Position numbers and translations under genes: made by a program. Shown here one piece after another: positions 33,049-42,073 of a stretch of 64,000 bases of DNA (within the stretch, counting starts at the first letter, position 1; every line of letters begins with the position of its first letter). Location of the stretch: contig JBAXSI010000004.1 of assembly GCA_037130755.1 (NCBI GenBank), forward strand, positions 1-64,000, given 5' to 3'. This DNA is from UBA10649 sp037130755. GTDB lineage: Bacteria > Actinomycetota > Actinomycetes > S36-B12. Below the pieces are notes generated by a model. It was not told where the DNA came from. It did no database searches and saw nothing but the letters and a program-made list of their open reading frames with translations.

Positions 33049-34488
33049 ATGACCAAGGTCGCCGCTGTCGACATCGGCGCGACGAGTGGTCGCGTCGTGC
33101 TGGCGGAGCTGGGCCCGGATGGGCCACGGCTCGACGTGGTGGCGCGCTTCCCGAACGTACTGCGGCAGTCGGCCGATGCCTGGTCGTGGGACATCGATGC
33201 GCTCTACGCGTCGATGCTGAACGGACTGGCGCAGTCGGTCGAAGCCGGCGCTGCTTCGTGGGGGATCGACACCTGGGCCATCGACTACGGCGTCGTGCGC
33301 GACGGCGCACTCGTGGGCCCGGTGCGGGCGCATCGTGACCCCCGACACGAGCGGGGGATCGGCGTCGTGCGGTCTGCGCTGACGTGGGAGCGCCAGTACG
33401 ACATCACTGGCATCCAGCACATGCCGATCAACACCATCTACCAAGTCGCAGCGGACGATCCGCAGCGGATCACCGAGGGCACGACGTTCCTCATGGTTCC
33501 CGACCTGCTGACCTACTGGGCCACGGGAGTCACGGCGACCGACATCACGAACGCCTCGTCCACCGGAATGGTCGACGTGCGCACCCGGCAGTGGTCGCCC
33601 GTGGTCCTCGCCGCACTTGGCGTGCCCGGCTCGGCGTTCCTCCCGCCGGACGAGCCGGGCGCCGTCCGCGGCCCCGCGACCGACGCGCGGCTTCGCGGCC
33701 TTCCCCTCATCGCAGTGGCCACGCACGACACCGCGAGCGCCTTCGTCGGGACGCCGCTCGCCGATCGAGACTCAGCCCTGGTGCTCTCCCTTGGGACCTG
33801 GGCGCTCATCGGCGCGGAGGCTGTCGGGATCGAGCCGACGCCCGAATCGATGGCCCTGAACGTCACGCACGAACTTGGCGTCGACTCGACGGTGCGGTTC
33901 CTGCGAAACGTCTCAGGCATGTGGCTGCTCGAGGAGTGCCGGCGGGCCTGGGCAGCGACGGACGGCACCGAGCCGTCCGTGCCGGAACTCCTCGCCGCCG
34001 CGGAGCGGGCGCCGGCCTTCGCGGCCGTCTTCGACGTCGACGCACCGGACCTGACGCAGCCCGGGCAGAGCCAGGAGACGATCTGTCCCCACGTGATCGG
34101 GAACTGGGACGGCTCGCGGGGTGCCGTCGTCCGGACAATTCTTGAGTCGCTGGTGGTGCGGCTCGCTGAGCGCGCCACCGAGATCGAGTCCCTGCTGGGT
34201 CGCCCTCGCCCGGTGCTGCACGTCGTGGGCGGCGCCAGCAGGATGAAGCTGCTGATGCAGTGGCTGGCGGATGCGACCGGCAAGACCGTCGTGGCCGGCC
34301 CGGTCGAGGCGACGGCGCTTGGCAACGCGGTCCTGCAATGGCGCACGATGGGAGCAGTGGCGGACCTGGCCGAGGCACGCATGCTCGTCGCGAGCATGCC
34401 TGAGATCACGACGTACGAGCCCCGCGGAGATCGACGGCCGTGGACAGATCTCGCCGATCGACTGGCGACGAGCGAAAGGAACCGCTGA
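33049..34488 (+). CDS. rhaB: L-rhamnulokinase
   Basis: FGGY-family sugar kinase (479 aa) making L-rhamnulose-1-phosphate. The phosphate-binding start AAVDIGATSGRVVLAEL, the substrate region WGIDTWAIDYGVV and the C-terminal LHVVGGASRMKLLMQWLADATGKTV with GPVEATALGNAV fit rhamnulokinase; HDTASAF is the catalytic-region motif. ATG 33049 follows the aldolase stop by seven bases, and its own stop overlaps the next start (TGATG at 34486-34490). Confidence 0.92.
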   Translation: MTKVAAVDIGATSGRVVLAELGPDGPRLDVVARFPNVLRQSADAWSWDIDALYASMLNGLAQSVEAGAASWGIDTWAIDYGVVRDGALVGPVRAHRDPRHERGIGVVRSALTWERQYDITGIQHMPINTIYQVAADDPQRITEGTTFLMVPDLLTYWATGVTATDITNASSTGMVDVRTRQWSPVVLAALGVPGSAFLPPDEPGAVRGPATDARLRGLPLIAVATHDTASAFVGTPLADRDSALVLSLGTWALIGAEAVGIEPTPESMALNVTHELGVDSTVRFLRNVSGMWLLEECRRAWAATDGTEPSVPELLAAAERAPAFAAVFDVDAPDLTQPGQSQETICPHVIGNWDGSRGAVVRTILESLVVRLAERATEIESLLGRPRPVLHVVGGASRMKLLMQWLADATGKTVVAGPVEATALGNAVLQWRTMGAVADLAEARMLVASMPEITTYEPRGDRRPWTDLADRLATSERNR

Positions 34489-35699
34489 TGGTCCAGCGAC
34501 GGCTGCCCCGACCAAGCGAGGTGCTGCCCCTCATCGGACGGCGGGACCCGAGCTTGTCCCGCCTGGAGGCCCGGCTCGAGCGCTGCGCGAGCATCGGCGA
34601 CGTGCGGGAGATGGCGCGCCGACGCACCCCGCGGTCGGTATTCGACTACACCGACGGCTCGGCCGGAACCGAGTCCTCCCTACGACGTTCCCGGCAGGCC
34701 TACGCGCGCGTGGAGTTCCAGCCGCGCGTGCTGCGCAACGTCGCGGACATCGACACGTCGGTGTCGATGCTGGGCCAGCGGTCAGCGCTGCCGTTCGCGT
34801 TCGCCCCGACGGGATTCACCCGGATGATGCACTACCTCGGCGAGCCCGCTGTCGCGCAGGTCGCTGGCGAGGCAGGCATCCCGTTCTCGCTTTCGACCCT
34901 CGGGACGACGTCGGTTGAGGCCCTCGCGGCGGCGGCGCCTGGGACGCGGCGCTGGTTCCAGCTGTACGTCTGGCACGACCACGCGGCAGCCGAAGTGCTG
35001 GTCAGGCGTGCGGAGGCCGCCGGCTACGACACGTTGATCCTCACCGTCGACACGGCCGTCGGCGGCATCCGTCTTCGAGATGTCCGCAACGGCCTGACCA
35101 TCCCCCCGCAGCTGACCGTCCGGACGATGGCCGAGATGGCCATGTATCCGCGTTGGTGGATGAACCTGCTCACCACCGAGCCCCTGGAGTTCGCGTCACT
35201 GCAGTCGACCGGCGGCACCGTGGGGGACCTGCTGACGAAGGTGTTCGACCCCAAGATCGGGCCGGATGACATCTCGTGGCTGCGCAGCGCCTGGTCCGGC
35301 ACGCTCATCCTCAAGGGCGTCCAGTCCGTCGCCGATGCGGTACTGGCCGCGGACCTCGGCGTCGACGGCATCATCTTGTCCAACCACGGTGGCCGGCAGA
35401 TCGACAAGGGCAATGTGCCGCTCGAGCTGCTGCCGCTGGTCGTCGACGAGGTGGGCGATCGCGTCGAGGTCTACGTCGACGGCGGGATCACCAGCGGCCA
35501 GGACATCGTCGCAGCGCTCGCGTTCGGAGCGCGGGGCACGCTGGTCGGCCGGGCCTTCCTCTACGGACTGATGGCCGGCGGTGTCGACGGGGTTCGCCGG
35601 GTCGTGGCGATCCTCGACAAGGAGATCCGCACCACGATGCAGTTGCTCGGCGTGACGTCGGTCGACCAGCTGGACCGGTCGTACGTCCGACTGCGCTGA
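34488..35699 (+). CDS. lldD: FMN-dependent L-lactate dehydrogenase / alpha-hydroxy-acid oxidase
   Basis: 403-aa FMN (S)-2-hydroxyacid dehydrogenase. It has the N-terminal RRTPRSVFDYTDGSAGTESSLR, FAPTGFTRMMH (FMN site), RWFQLYVW, the flavin Lys in LILKGV, and the catalytic His-Arg in LSNHGGRQID with VYVDGGITSG..GARGTLVGRAFLYG. In this operon it would oxidise the lactate released from lactaldehyde to pyruvate, passing electrons to the respiratory chain. It is coupled to rhaB by TGATG, with AAAGGA upstream. A mycofactocin or glycolate role is less likely given the context. Confidence 0.9.
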   Translation: MVQRRLPRPSEVLPLIGRRDPSLSRLEARLERCASIGDVREMARRRTPRSVFDYTDGSAGTESSLRRSRQAYARVEFQPRVLRNVADIDTSVSMLGQRSALPFAFAPTGFTRMMHYLGEPAVAQVAGEAGIPFSLSTLGTTSVEALAAAAPGTRRWFQLYVWHDHAAAEVLVRRAEAAGYDTLILTVDTAVGGIRLRDVRNGLTIPPQLTVRTMAEMAMYPRWWMNLLTTEPLEFASLQSTGGTVGDLLTKVFDPKIGPDDISWLRSAWSGTLILKGVQSVADAVLAADLGVDGIILSNHGGRQIDKGNVPLELLPLVVDEVGDRVEVYVDGGITSGQDIVAALAFGARGTLVGRAFLYGLMAGGVDGVRRVVAILDKEIRTTMQLLGVTSVDQLDRSYVRLR

Positions 35700-35743
35700 C
35701 GCGTGGCCGGTTGCCGCCCCCGCCGCCCCGCGTGGATGCGATC

Positions 35744-36412
35744 ATGCCCTTCATGAGCAAAGCGGCTTCTTCGTTCACCGGCTTCCCGGCCGAGGCGTTC
35801 GACTTCTACGATCGGCTCGGCGACAACAACAACCGCACCTGGTGGAACGAGCACAAGGCCGAGTACGTTTCGGCGATCAAGGAGCCCCTGGAGGCACTGC
35901 TCGCCGAACTGGAACCGGAGTTCGGGACGCCCAAGGTGTACCGCCCCTACAACGACACCAGGTTCGCCAAGGGCAAGCCGCCGATCAAGGACCATCAGGG
36001 CGGGGTCGTCGAGGTCGAGGACGCGATGGGCTACTACGTCCAGGTGTCAGGGTCGGGCCTCATGGTGGCCGGCGGGTGGTACGCACCGCAGGGCGACCAG
36101 ACCGCGCGCTACCGGGAGTCGGTGGAGGGCCCGGCCGGCGCCGAACTCGAGCGCATGCTGAAGTCGATGAAGCGCTCGTGGGAGATCGACGGCGACCCGG
36201 TCAAGACGCAGCCACGCGGCTACTCGGCCGACCATCCCCGCATCGGCCTGCTGCGCAACCGGCGCATCACCGTCGCCCGGCACTATCCCGTCGAGCCGTG
36301 GCTCGGAAGTCGCAAGGCGTTCACCACCGTGCGCGATGGTTGGCGGTCAATGCGCCCGCTGATGGAGTGGCTCGTGGACTTCGTGGGTCCCGCCGCGGAC
36401 CCGGGCGCCTGA
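35744..36412 (+). CDS. DUF2461-family protein
   Basis: 222-aa protein of the DUF2461 (TIGR02453) family, function unknown. Characteristic features are FPAEAFDFYDRLGDNNNRTWWNEHKAEY near the start, KVYRPYNDTRFAKGKPPIKDHQGG in the middle, YYVQVSGSGLMVAGGWYAP and YSADHPRIGLLRNRRITVARHY. The start is ATG 35744 or 35753; neither has a strong ribosome site. It begins 44 bases after lldD and could be read from the rhamnose operon, but nothing in the family suggests sugar metabolism. Confidence 0.85.
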   Translation: MPFMSKAASSFTGFPAEAFDFYDRLGDNNNRTWWNEHKAEYVSAIKEPLEALLAELEPEFGTPKVYRPYNDTRFAKGKPPIKDHQGGVVEVEDAMGYYVQVSGSGLMVAGGWYAPQGDQTARYRESVEGPAGAELERMLKSMKRSWEIDGDPVKTQPRGYSADHPRIGLLRNRRITVARHYPVEPWLGSRKAFTTVRDGWRSMRPLMEWLVDFVGPAADPGA

Positions 36413-36440
36413 CCTCCACGCCGACGCAGGTCTCCAACGG

Positions 36441-37208
36441 TCACGAATCCAGGAGCGCGCGGACGAGCGCAGTGTCCTCACGCGGGTACTCCGGCCAGTG
36501 GCTCGCCAGCCAGTCCTCGGCCGCCTGCAGGAGTGCGCGGCCCACGTCGACCACGTCCAAGGTCACGGCCGCATCGATCGCGGCCGCAAGCCGGGGGTCG
36601 GCCGACTCGAACCGCCGAAAGACGTCGAGTGCGTCGAGCTCGGCTGCCTGCTCGCGGGGGACCAGGTCCCGGGCCAGTCGAAGGAGATGCTCGACCGCGT
36701 AGGTGCGCACGAACACGCTGGCACTGAGCCGCTCGCCGCGGCGGGCGCGCCCGGTGCCGATGTACACCAACGCCAGGAACAGCCGGAACTCACTGAGGCG
36801 ATTGACGTTCCGGGGAGCGAGGCTGCGGTCGCGAACCGTCTCAGTGATGGCGGCGATGCCCCCGCGATCGACGACAACGATCGCATGGTTCAGCACGCAG
36901 CCAGCGAATTCGGCTCGGTCGAAGACGGCGAACTCGATCAACAGGCCCGACCGGTAGAGCGCCTTCAGCCCATGCGCGGTCTCGCGGAACGACCAGGCAA
37001 TGTCTTCCGCAGCAGGCAGCCACGACAGGTCCGTGCGGAACTGCTCGGGAGTCCCGTCGTTGGTGATCAGGAGGAAGTCGTGATCAGACCACCGGTCGCG
37101 TCTGGACGGTTCGGCGGACGATCCGCACAGCACGAGGCCCTGGATGCGCGAGTCCGATTCGGCGGTGTGTCGAAGCACCTCGATCAAGGCATCCGGGTCC
37201 GACGTCAT
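36441..37208 (-). CDS. Nucleotidyltransferase-fold protein (aminoglycoside adenylyltransferase-like)
   Basis: 255-aa protein with a Pol-beta-type nucleotidyltransferase site: GSSAEPSRRDRWSDHDFLLI gives the G-S plus D-x-D pattern near residues 27-46, followed by a Glu/Asp in LIEFAVFD, then a helical C-terminus. The arrangement resembles 6-adenylyltransferases such as AadK, but an unknown nucleotide-transfer function is equally likely and resistance cannot be claimed. The ATG lies in an ATGA overlap with the metallo-hydrolase stop, so the two are coupled. Confidence 0.7.
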   Translation of the reverse strand: MTSDPDALIEVLRHTAESDSRIQGLVLCGSSAEPSRRDRWSDHDFLLITNDGTPEQFRTDLSWLPAAEDIAWSFRETAHGLKALYRSGLLIEFAVFDRAEFAGCVLNHAIVVVDRGGIAAITETVRDRSLAPRNVNRLSEFRLFLALVYIGTGRARRGERLSASVFVRTYAVEHLLRLARDLVPREQAAELDALDVFRRFESADPRLAAAIDAAVTLDVVDVGRALLQAAEDWLASHWPEYPREDTALVRALLDS

Positions 37209-38587
37209 ACGTAGATCCGCTCGCCCTGCTGCGGCACGACCACGGCAACGTCCCATTCCTCGCGGATCCGGTTGGCCAGAGTGTGAGAGGATTCCGGTTC
37301 GCCATGGTTGACGAAGACCTGCTGCGGCTTGGTCCGGCAGGATTCCAGCCAGTCGAGCAACTCGCTTGCGTCGGCGTGCACAGAGAACGCCTCGACCTCG
37401 ACGATCTCGGCGCGCACGGCGACGTACTGGCCGTGGATCTTGATCTCCTTGGCCCCGTCGGCGAGCATGCGGCCGGGTGTGCCGACTGCCTGGAAGCCGG
37501 CAAGGATCACCGTGTTGTCGCGATCCGGCAGCAGTGCCTTCAGATGGTGCGTGACGCGGCCACCGCTGCCCATGCCCGACGCCGAGATGATGATGCGCGC
37601 GCCGCCGCGGTCCAGCGCCATCGACTCCAGCGGAGTCGTGGCCTCGTGCAAGTTCGGCAGGTCGATCGCCATCGGGCCCTCGGCCACGGTCGCGGCAGAG
37701 ATCTCCGGGTCACCGTCACGGATGGCATCGAGGTAGACGCGCAAGGCGGCGAGCGCCATCGGGCTGTCGACATGGATCGGTGCGACGGGAATGCGCTGCT
37801 GGTCCTGCAGGCTGCGCAGGGCCTTCAGGAGCACCTCGGTGCGGTCCACGGCGAACGCCGGGATGACGACCGTTCCGCCCCGCTTGAGTGTTCGCGTGAT
37901 GGTTGCAGCCATCTTGTCGAGCTGCTGCTCGACATCCTCATGCTCACGGTCGCCGTACGTGGATTCGACGACGATCGCGCTCGCATCACTCGGCGGCGCC
38001 GGGTTGCGCAGCAGCGGATGGTTGCCGCGACCCAGGTCACCACTGAACACCACGGCATGCCCGGTCGAGTCGTCGGTGATGGTCGCGATCGACGAGCCGA
38101 GGATGTGTCCGCCCATGTCGAGGCGCGCCGTGGCACCCTGGCAGGGCGTGAAGACGGTGCCGAACTCGACAGGGTGCAGCAGTGCGATCGACCGCTCGGC
38201 GTCCTCGCTGTCGTAGAGCGCAGCGGGTTGGTCATGTCGCGAGTAGCCCTTCTTCCGTGCGAACGCGGCGTCCTCCTCCTGCAGCCGAGCGCTGTCGCGC
38301 AGGATGATCGGCACCAGCGAGGCGGTGTTGGGGGAGCAGTAGACCGGGCCGGTGAAGCCATCGCGCACGAGTGCGGGCAGGTAGCCGCAGTGATCCAGGT
38401 GCGCATGCGTCAGCACGACGCTGTCGATGTTCGTCGGGTTGATCGGGAACGGCTCCCAGTTGCGCGTGCGCACCTCCCGCGGCCCCTGGAACAGGCCGCA
38501 GTCGACCAGGAATCGGTGGGCTCCTATGTCGATGCACGTCTTCGACCCGGTCACCGTGCCGGCAGCGCCGAGGAATGTCAGGTACAT
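37205..38587 (-). CDS. Beta-CASP metallo-beta-lactamase-fold RNase
   Basis: 460-aa metallo-hydrolase of the RNA-processing (CPSF73/TTHA0252-like) group. The zinc motif is LTHAHLDHCGYLPAL (about 59-73), followed by FLGAAGTVTGSKT at the N-terminus, HILGSSIATI, VVFSGDLGRGNHP, ESTYGDREHE and the beta-CASP motifs IIISASGMGSGGRVTHHL and FSVHADASELLDWL; VFVNHGEPESS supplies the last His. These proteins are RNases acting on RNA ends or internal sites. It is co-translated with the nucleotidyltransferase-like gene, a pairing worth noting. Confidence 0.9.
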   Translation of the reverse strand: MYLTFLGAAGTVTGSKTCIDIGAHRFLVDCGLFQGPREVRTRNWEPFPINPTNIDSVVLTHAHLDHCGYLPALVRDGFTGPVYCSPNTASLVPIILRDSARLQEEDAAFARKKGYSRHDQPAALYDSEDAERSIALLHPVEFGTVFTPCQGATARLDMGGHILGSSIATITDDSTGHAVVFSGDLGRGNHPLLRNPAPPSDASAIVVESTYGDREHEDVEQQLDKMAATITRTLKRGGTVVIPAFAVDRTEVLLKALRSLQDQQRIPVAPIHVDSPMALAALRVYLDAIRDGDPEISAATVAEGPMAIDLPNLHEATTPLESMALDRGGARIIISASGMGSGGRVTHHLKALLPDRDNTVILAGFQAVGTPGRMLADGAKEIKIHGQYVAVRAEIVEVEAFSVHADASELLDWLESCRTKPQQVFVNHGEPESSHTLANRIREEWDVAVVVPQQGERIYV

Positions 38588-38641
38588 ACCTCTGGTGTAG
38601 CACGTCGGGGCCGATGACGGCGGGCGTGAACCTTCCGTCCG

Positions 38642-41600
38642 TCAGTAGATCGGTGTCGGCTCCGCCTTGCCGTACAACCAGCCCTGCGCGTGGTGCCAGC
38701 CCAGGCTGCGCAGGTACTCGGCCTGGTCCTCCCGCTCGACGCCCTCGGCGACGGTGTCGAGCTCCAGACCGGCGGCGAGGCCGACCAACGCCTCGGCCAG
38801 TCGCATCGACGTCCGCTCCCGCGACGTGATGCCATGGGTGAAGGACCGGTCCAGCTTCAGGCCGGACATCGGCAGGTCGCGCAGGCTCGTGATGGACGCG
38901 TAGCCCGTGCCGAAGTCGTCGATGTACCACCGCACACCGGCGTCGGCCAGCTGGCGGATGGCGTGGGTGGTCGGCTCGGAGGGATTCAGGAGCATCGACT
39001 CGGTGACCTCGAGATGGAGACGACCCGGGTCGACGTCGGACAGCAGGAGCGCGGACATCACGTGCTCGGCGTACGGGGATCGGGTCAGCGTCGCCGCCGA
39101 CACGTTGACGGCGATGAACAGCGGATCGGGGAGGCCGGCCAGTTGGGCGATCGACTGCCGCATGATGGCCAGGTCGATGTCGATGACGAGCGAGGACCGC
39201 TCGGCGATGGCGAGGAACGCCACCGGAAGCGCCGCTCCGCTGGGGCGCATCCACCGGGCCAGCGCCTCGAAGCCGACCGTCTGGCCGGTGCCTAGGTTGA
39301 CCACAGGCTGGTACCACGGCTGGAACGCGCCGTCGTGCAGGCTCGTGCGGATCTCGGCGTCGAGGGCAAGGCGCTGCTGTGCCTCGATGGCCAGGCCGGG
39401 ATCGGCGAACTCGTAGCGGTCGCGGCCGTTCTCCTTAGCCTTGCGCAGGGCGAGGCTCCCGTCGCGAAGGAGTCCCTCAGGATTGGAGTCGCGCCCGCCT
39501 GTGACGATGCCGATGCTCATGGTGGGGGAGACGGTCTGGCCGGCGATCTCGACCTGGCCGCGCGTACTCGCATGGATCTTGTCGGCAATCGCTGCCGCGT
39601 CGGAGCCGGTCCTCAGGTTGCGCAGCACGACGATCAACTCGTTGCCGGCACCGCGCCCGAGGCTCTCGGCGCTGTCGAGTGCGGAGGCCACGCGTGCCGC
39701 CATCGTCGTGATGAGCAGGTCCCCAGCGGAGTGGCCGAGCGCCTCGTTGACCTCCGACAGGCCGTCGATGCCCAGGCACAGCACGCCGACGCTGTGGAAG
39801 CGTTCGAGCTGTCCTTGCCACTCGCGCAGGCGCTCGATCATGACCGAACGGTTCGGTAGGCCCGTCGTCGCGTCGTGCCCGAGGGCGAACTCCATGCGCT
39901 GACGCGCAAGGACCTGGTCCTGGACATCGCGCATCGAGATGACGCGGGTGACGCCTTCGGGAGCCTCGACGGTCCGGATCGCCAGCGCCATCCAGCGATG
40001 GCCGCCGCTCTTGTCGAGGATCCGGATCTCCGCCTCAGCGGTGCGTGCTGCCAGCGACTGCAAGGTGTGTGCGGTCATGGCGGCTCGATCGTCCGGGTGG
40101 ATCAGGTCGAGGCCCTCCATGCCGATCACGTCATCGTGGTCCCAACCGAGCATCGGCGTGATCGACGGGGACACCCAGGTGACCTGCCCGGTGGAGGTGG
40201 TCTGCCAGACGATGTCGGAGGCGTGCTCGGCGAGGAGTCGGTACTGCTCCTCGCGGGCGGCGAGCCCCTGCTCGGCGCGCACCTGCCCGTCGACGATGCG
40301 CAGGCTCACGACGCGACCGGGCTGGCCGGTCCCGTCATCGTCGAGTAACTTGCCGACGACGTCGATCCAGCTGTAGGAGCCGTCCTCGCACCGCCAGCGC
40401 TGCCGGGAGTGGAACGACCCGTCTGTTCGCCGACTCTCCTCGAGGGCTTCATAGGCAGAGGCGAGGTCGTCGGGATGGATGAATTCGCTGGCCCGTCTAC
40501 CTATGTAGGCGCCGGCGTCCGTGCCGAAGGCGTGTCGTGCGGAGGGCGATGCCCAGGTGATGGTCATGTCGTCGCGGCCCATGAAGATGACATCGGAGGA
40601 ATTCTCGGCTAGCAGGCGGAAGCGTCGCTCGCTGTCGGCGAGGCGCTGTTCCTCGTCATGCCGGTCGGTGATGTCGCGCCACGTCACGGCGACGCCGTCA
40701 CCGCTCTTGGTCGCCCGCAGGTCGAACCGGCGCTCCTCGCCGACCAGTTCGTGGCGGTAGGCGAAGTCGTCGAGGATGACCGGCTCGCCGGTTTCGATGG
40801 TCTTGAAGTAGTGCTGAAGCAGGACCTTGGCGGCCTGCCCGGGCATGACGTCGAGCAGTCGTGCGCCGATCAGCTGCTCGCGCGGCATCCGGTTGTACTC
40901 GATGGCGGCCGCGTTCGCCTCGGCGAAGACGAGTTCGATCAGGTGCCCGTCATCGTCACGGACCGCCTCCATCAGCGCGACCGGATCGAACTGGCTGTCG
41001 AGCGTGGCCTGCAGCCGCTGGCTGGCGCTGACGGCCTCCCGCGTCGTGCCCTCGAGTGCACGACGGTCGCGCAGTCGGTGCATGCCGTAGCCGAGGTCGG
41101 CGGCCAGGTCCTCGAGCAGGTCCTCGGCCTGTGCGTCGAATGCGCCGGCCTCCGCGGCATAGACGACGAGGGCACCGTCGAGATCGTCGTCGACGAACAC
41201 GGGCAGGGAGATCGAGCTGTTGAACCCGCGGTCGGCTGCGGCCTTCCGCCACGGCTTGAAGTCCGGATCCGGGGCATGGTTGTTGGACACCTGGGTCTGG
41301 CGGAGGCGGATGGAGCGCCCCGTCGGCCCACGGCCGAGCGGGTTGTCGCCCCACGAGATCTTGATCTCGTCGAGGTACCCTTGCGACTCACCGGCCTGGG
41401 CGACCGGCCGGACGGTCTGCTCGTCGTTGTGGAGGGGTCGGCCGTACCACGCGAACTGGTACTGGCCCGTGCTGACGACGGCCTGGCACATCTGCAGCAG
41501 CAGGGCGTCCTCGTTGGTGACGCGGATGAGGGTCCGGTTGGCCTCGCTGAGCGTGGCAAGGGCGCGCAGTGCCGAGTCTCGTTCATGTGTGTCGGACAGC

Positions 41601-41983
41601 CGCACGGTCGAGCCGATGACGGTCTGGTCGGCGTCGGTCCGCGGACGAGCGCGAACGGTGACCGATCGGTAACTGCCGCTGGCGGTGCGGAACAGGCAGG
41701 GCAGTTGCGCATACTCGCGTGCCTCGGCGTACAGGTTCGCGCGGATCGCGTTGACGCGGTCGAGGTCCATGGGATGGATGAGATCCACGGCGTGGGTGCC
41801 GACGAGCTGGTCTGGAGTCCACTCGAGCAGGGCCTCGATCGTCGGGGAGACCCACGTGATGACACCCTGCAGGTCGGTCTCGTAGGCCGCCTCGGACGAC
41901 GTGTCGTCGGTCGTCAGGTAGCGCCGCCAGGAACCGCCGGCGGGCCGTGCTGCGGCGGAGTCGGGCTCCGCTCCGTTCGTCAC
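38642..41983 (-). CDS. PAS-GAF-PAS multi-sensor with degenerate GGDEF and intact EAL (c-di-GMP phosphodiesterase)
   Basis: Large soluble signalling protein (about 1113 aa). In order: PAS (about 20-130), GAF (about 140-300), a PAS of another type (SQFDPVALMEAVRDDDGHLIE, about 315-430), two PAS/PAC units, GGDEF and EAL. The GGDEF site reads RGAGNEL (near 778), so Asp and Phe are lost and cyclase activity is unlikely. The EAL domain keeps FEALARW, the NVS Asn, EVTE, IDDFGTGY, the Lys in GLKLDRSF and AEGVE, so hydrolysis of c-di-GMP is expected. GTG 41983 follows AGGATGAGG; GTG 42001 would add six residues. It is a tandem paralogue of the next gene. Confidence 0.9.
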   Translation of the reverse strand: MTNGAEPDSAAARPAGGSWRRYLTTDDTSSEAAYETDLQGVITWVSPTIEALLEWTPDQLVGTHAVDLIHPMDLDRVNAIRANLYAEAREYAQLPCLFRTASGSYRSVTVRARPRTDADQTVIGSTVRLSDTHERDSALRALATLSEANRTLIRVTNEDALLLQMCQAVVSTGQYQFAWYGRPLHNDEQTVRPVAQAGESQGYLDEIKISWGDNPLGRGPTGRSIRLRQTQVSNNHAPDPDFKPWRKAAADRGFNSSISLPVFVDDDLDGALVVYAAEAGAFDAQAEDLLEDLAADLGYGMHRLRDRRALEGTTREAVSASQRLQATLDSQFDPVALMEAVRDDDGHLIELVFAEANAAAIEYNRMPREQLIGARLLDVMPGQAAKVLLQHYFKTIETGEPVILDDFAYRHELVGEERRFDLRATKSGDGVAVTWRDITDRHDEEQRLADSERRFRLLAENSSDVIFMGRDDMTITWASPSARHAFGTDAGAYIGRRASEFIHPDDLASAYEALEESRRTDGSFHSRQRWRCEDGSYSWIDVVGKLLDDDGTGQPGRVVSLRIVDGQVRAEQGLAAREEQYRLLAEHASDIVWQTTSTGQVTWVSPSITPMLGWDHDDVIGMEGLDLIHPDDRAAMTAHTLQSLAARTAEAEIRILDKSGGHRWMALAIRTVEAPEGVTRVISMRDVQDQVLARQRMEFALGHDATTGLPNRSVMIERLREWQGQLERFHSVGVLCLGIDGLSEVNEALGHSAGDLLITTMAARVASALDSAESLGRGAGNELIVVLRNLRTGSDAAAIADKIHASTRGQVEIAGQTVSPTMSIGIVTGGRDSNPEGLLRDGSLALRKAKENGRDRYEFADPGLAIEAQQRLALDAEIRTSLHDGAFQPWYQPVVNLGTGQTVGFEALARWMRPSGAALPVAFLAIAERSSLVIDIDLAIMRQSIAQLAGLPDPLFIAVNVSAATLTRSPYAEHVMSALLLSDVDPGRLHLEVTESMLLNPSEPTTHAIRQLADAGVRWYIDDFGTGYASITSLRDLPMSGLKLDRSFTHGITSRERTSMRLAEALVGLAAGLELDTVAEGVEREDQAEYLRSLGWHHAQGWLYGKAEPTPIY

Positions 41984-42073
41984 GTCCTCATCCTGTCGCA
42001 CGCCTCGCCGGATGGCTGCTCGTTGTGCGGGTCGGATTCGGTGATCCTGTGGATACCCGGCTCGGGCGACGCG

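Noticed and set aside
36441..37208. Calling the nucleotidyltransferase-like gene an aminoglycoside resistance gene
   Set aside because: Only the general nucleotidyltransferase site is visible; family resemblance does not establish a drug substrate.
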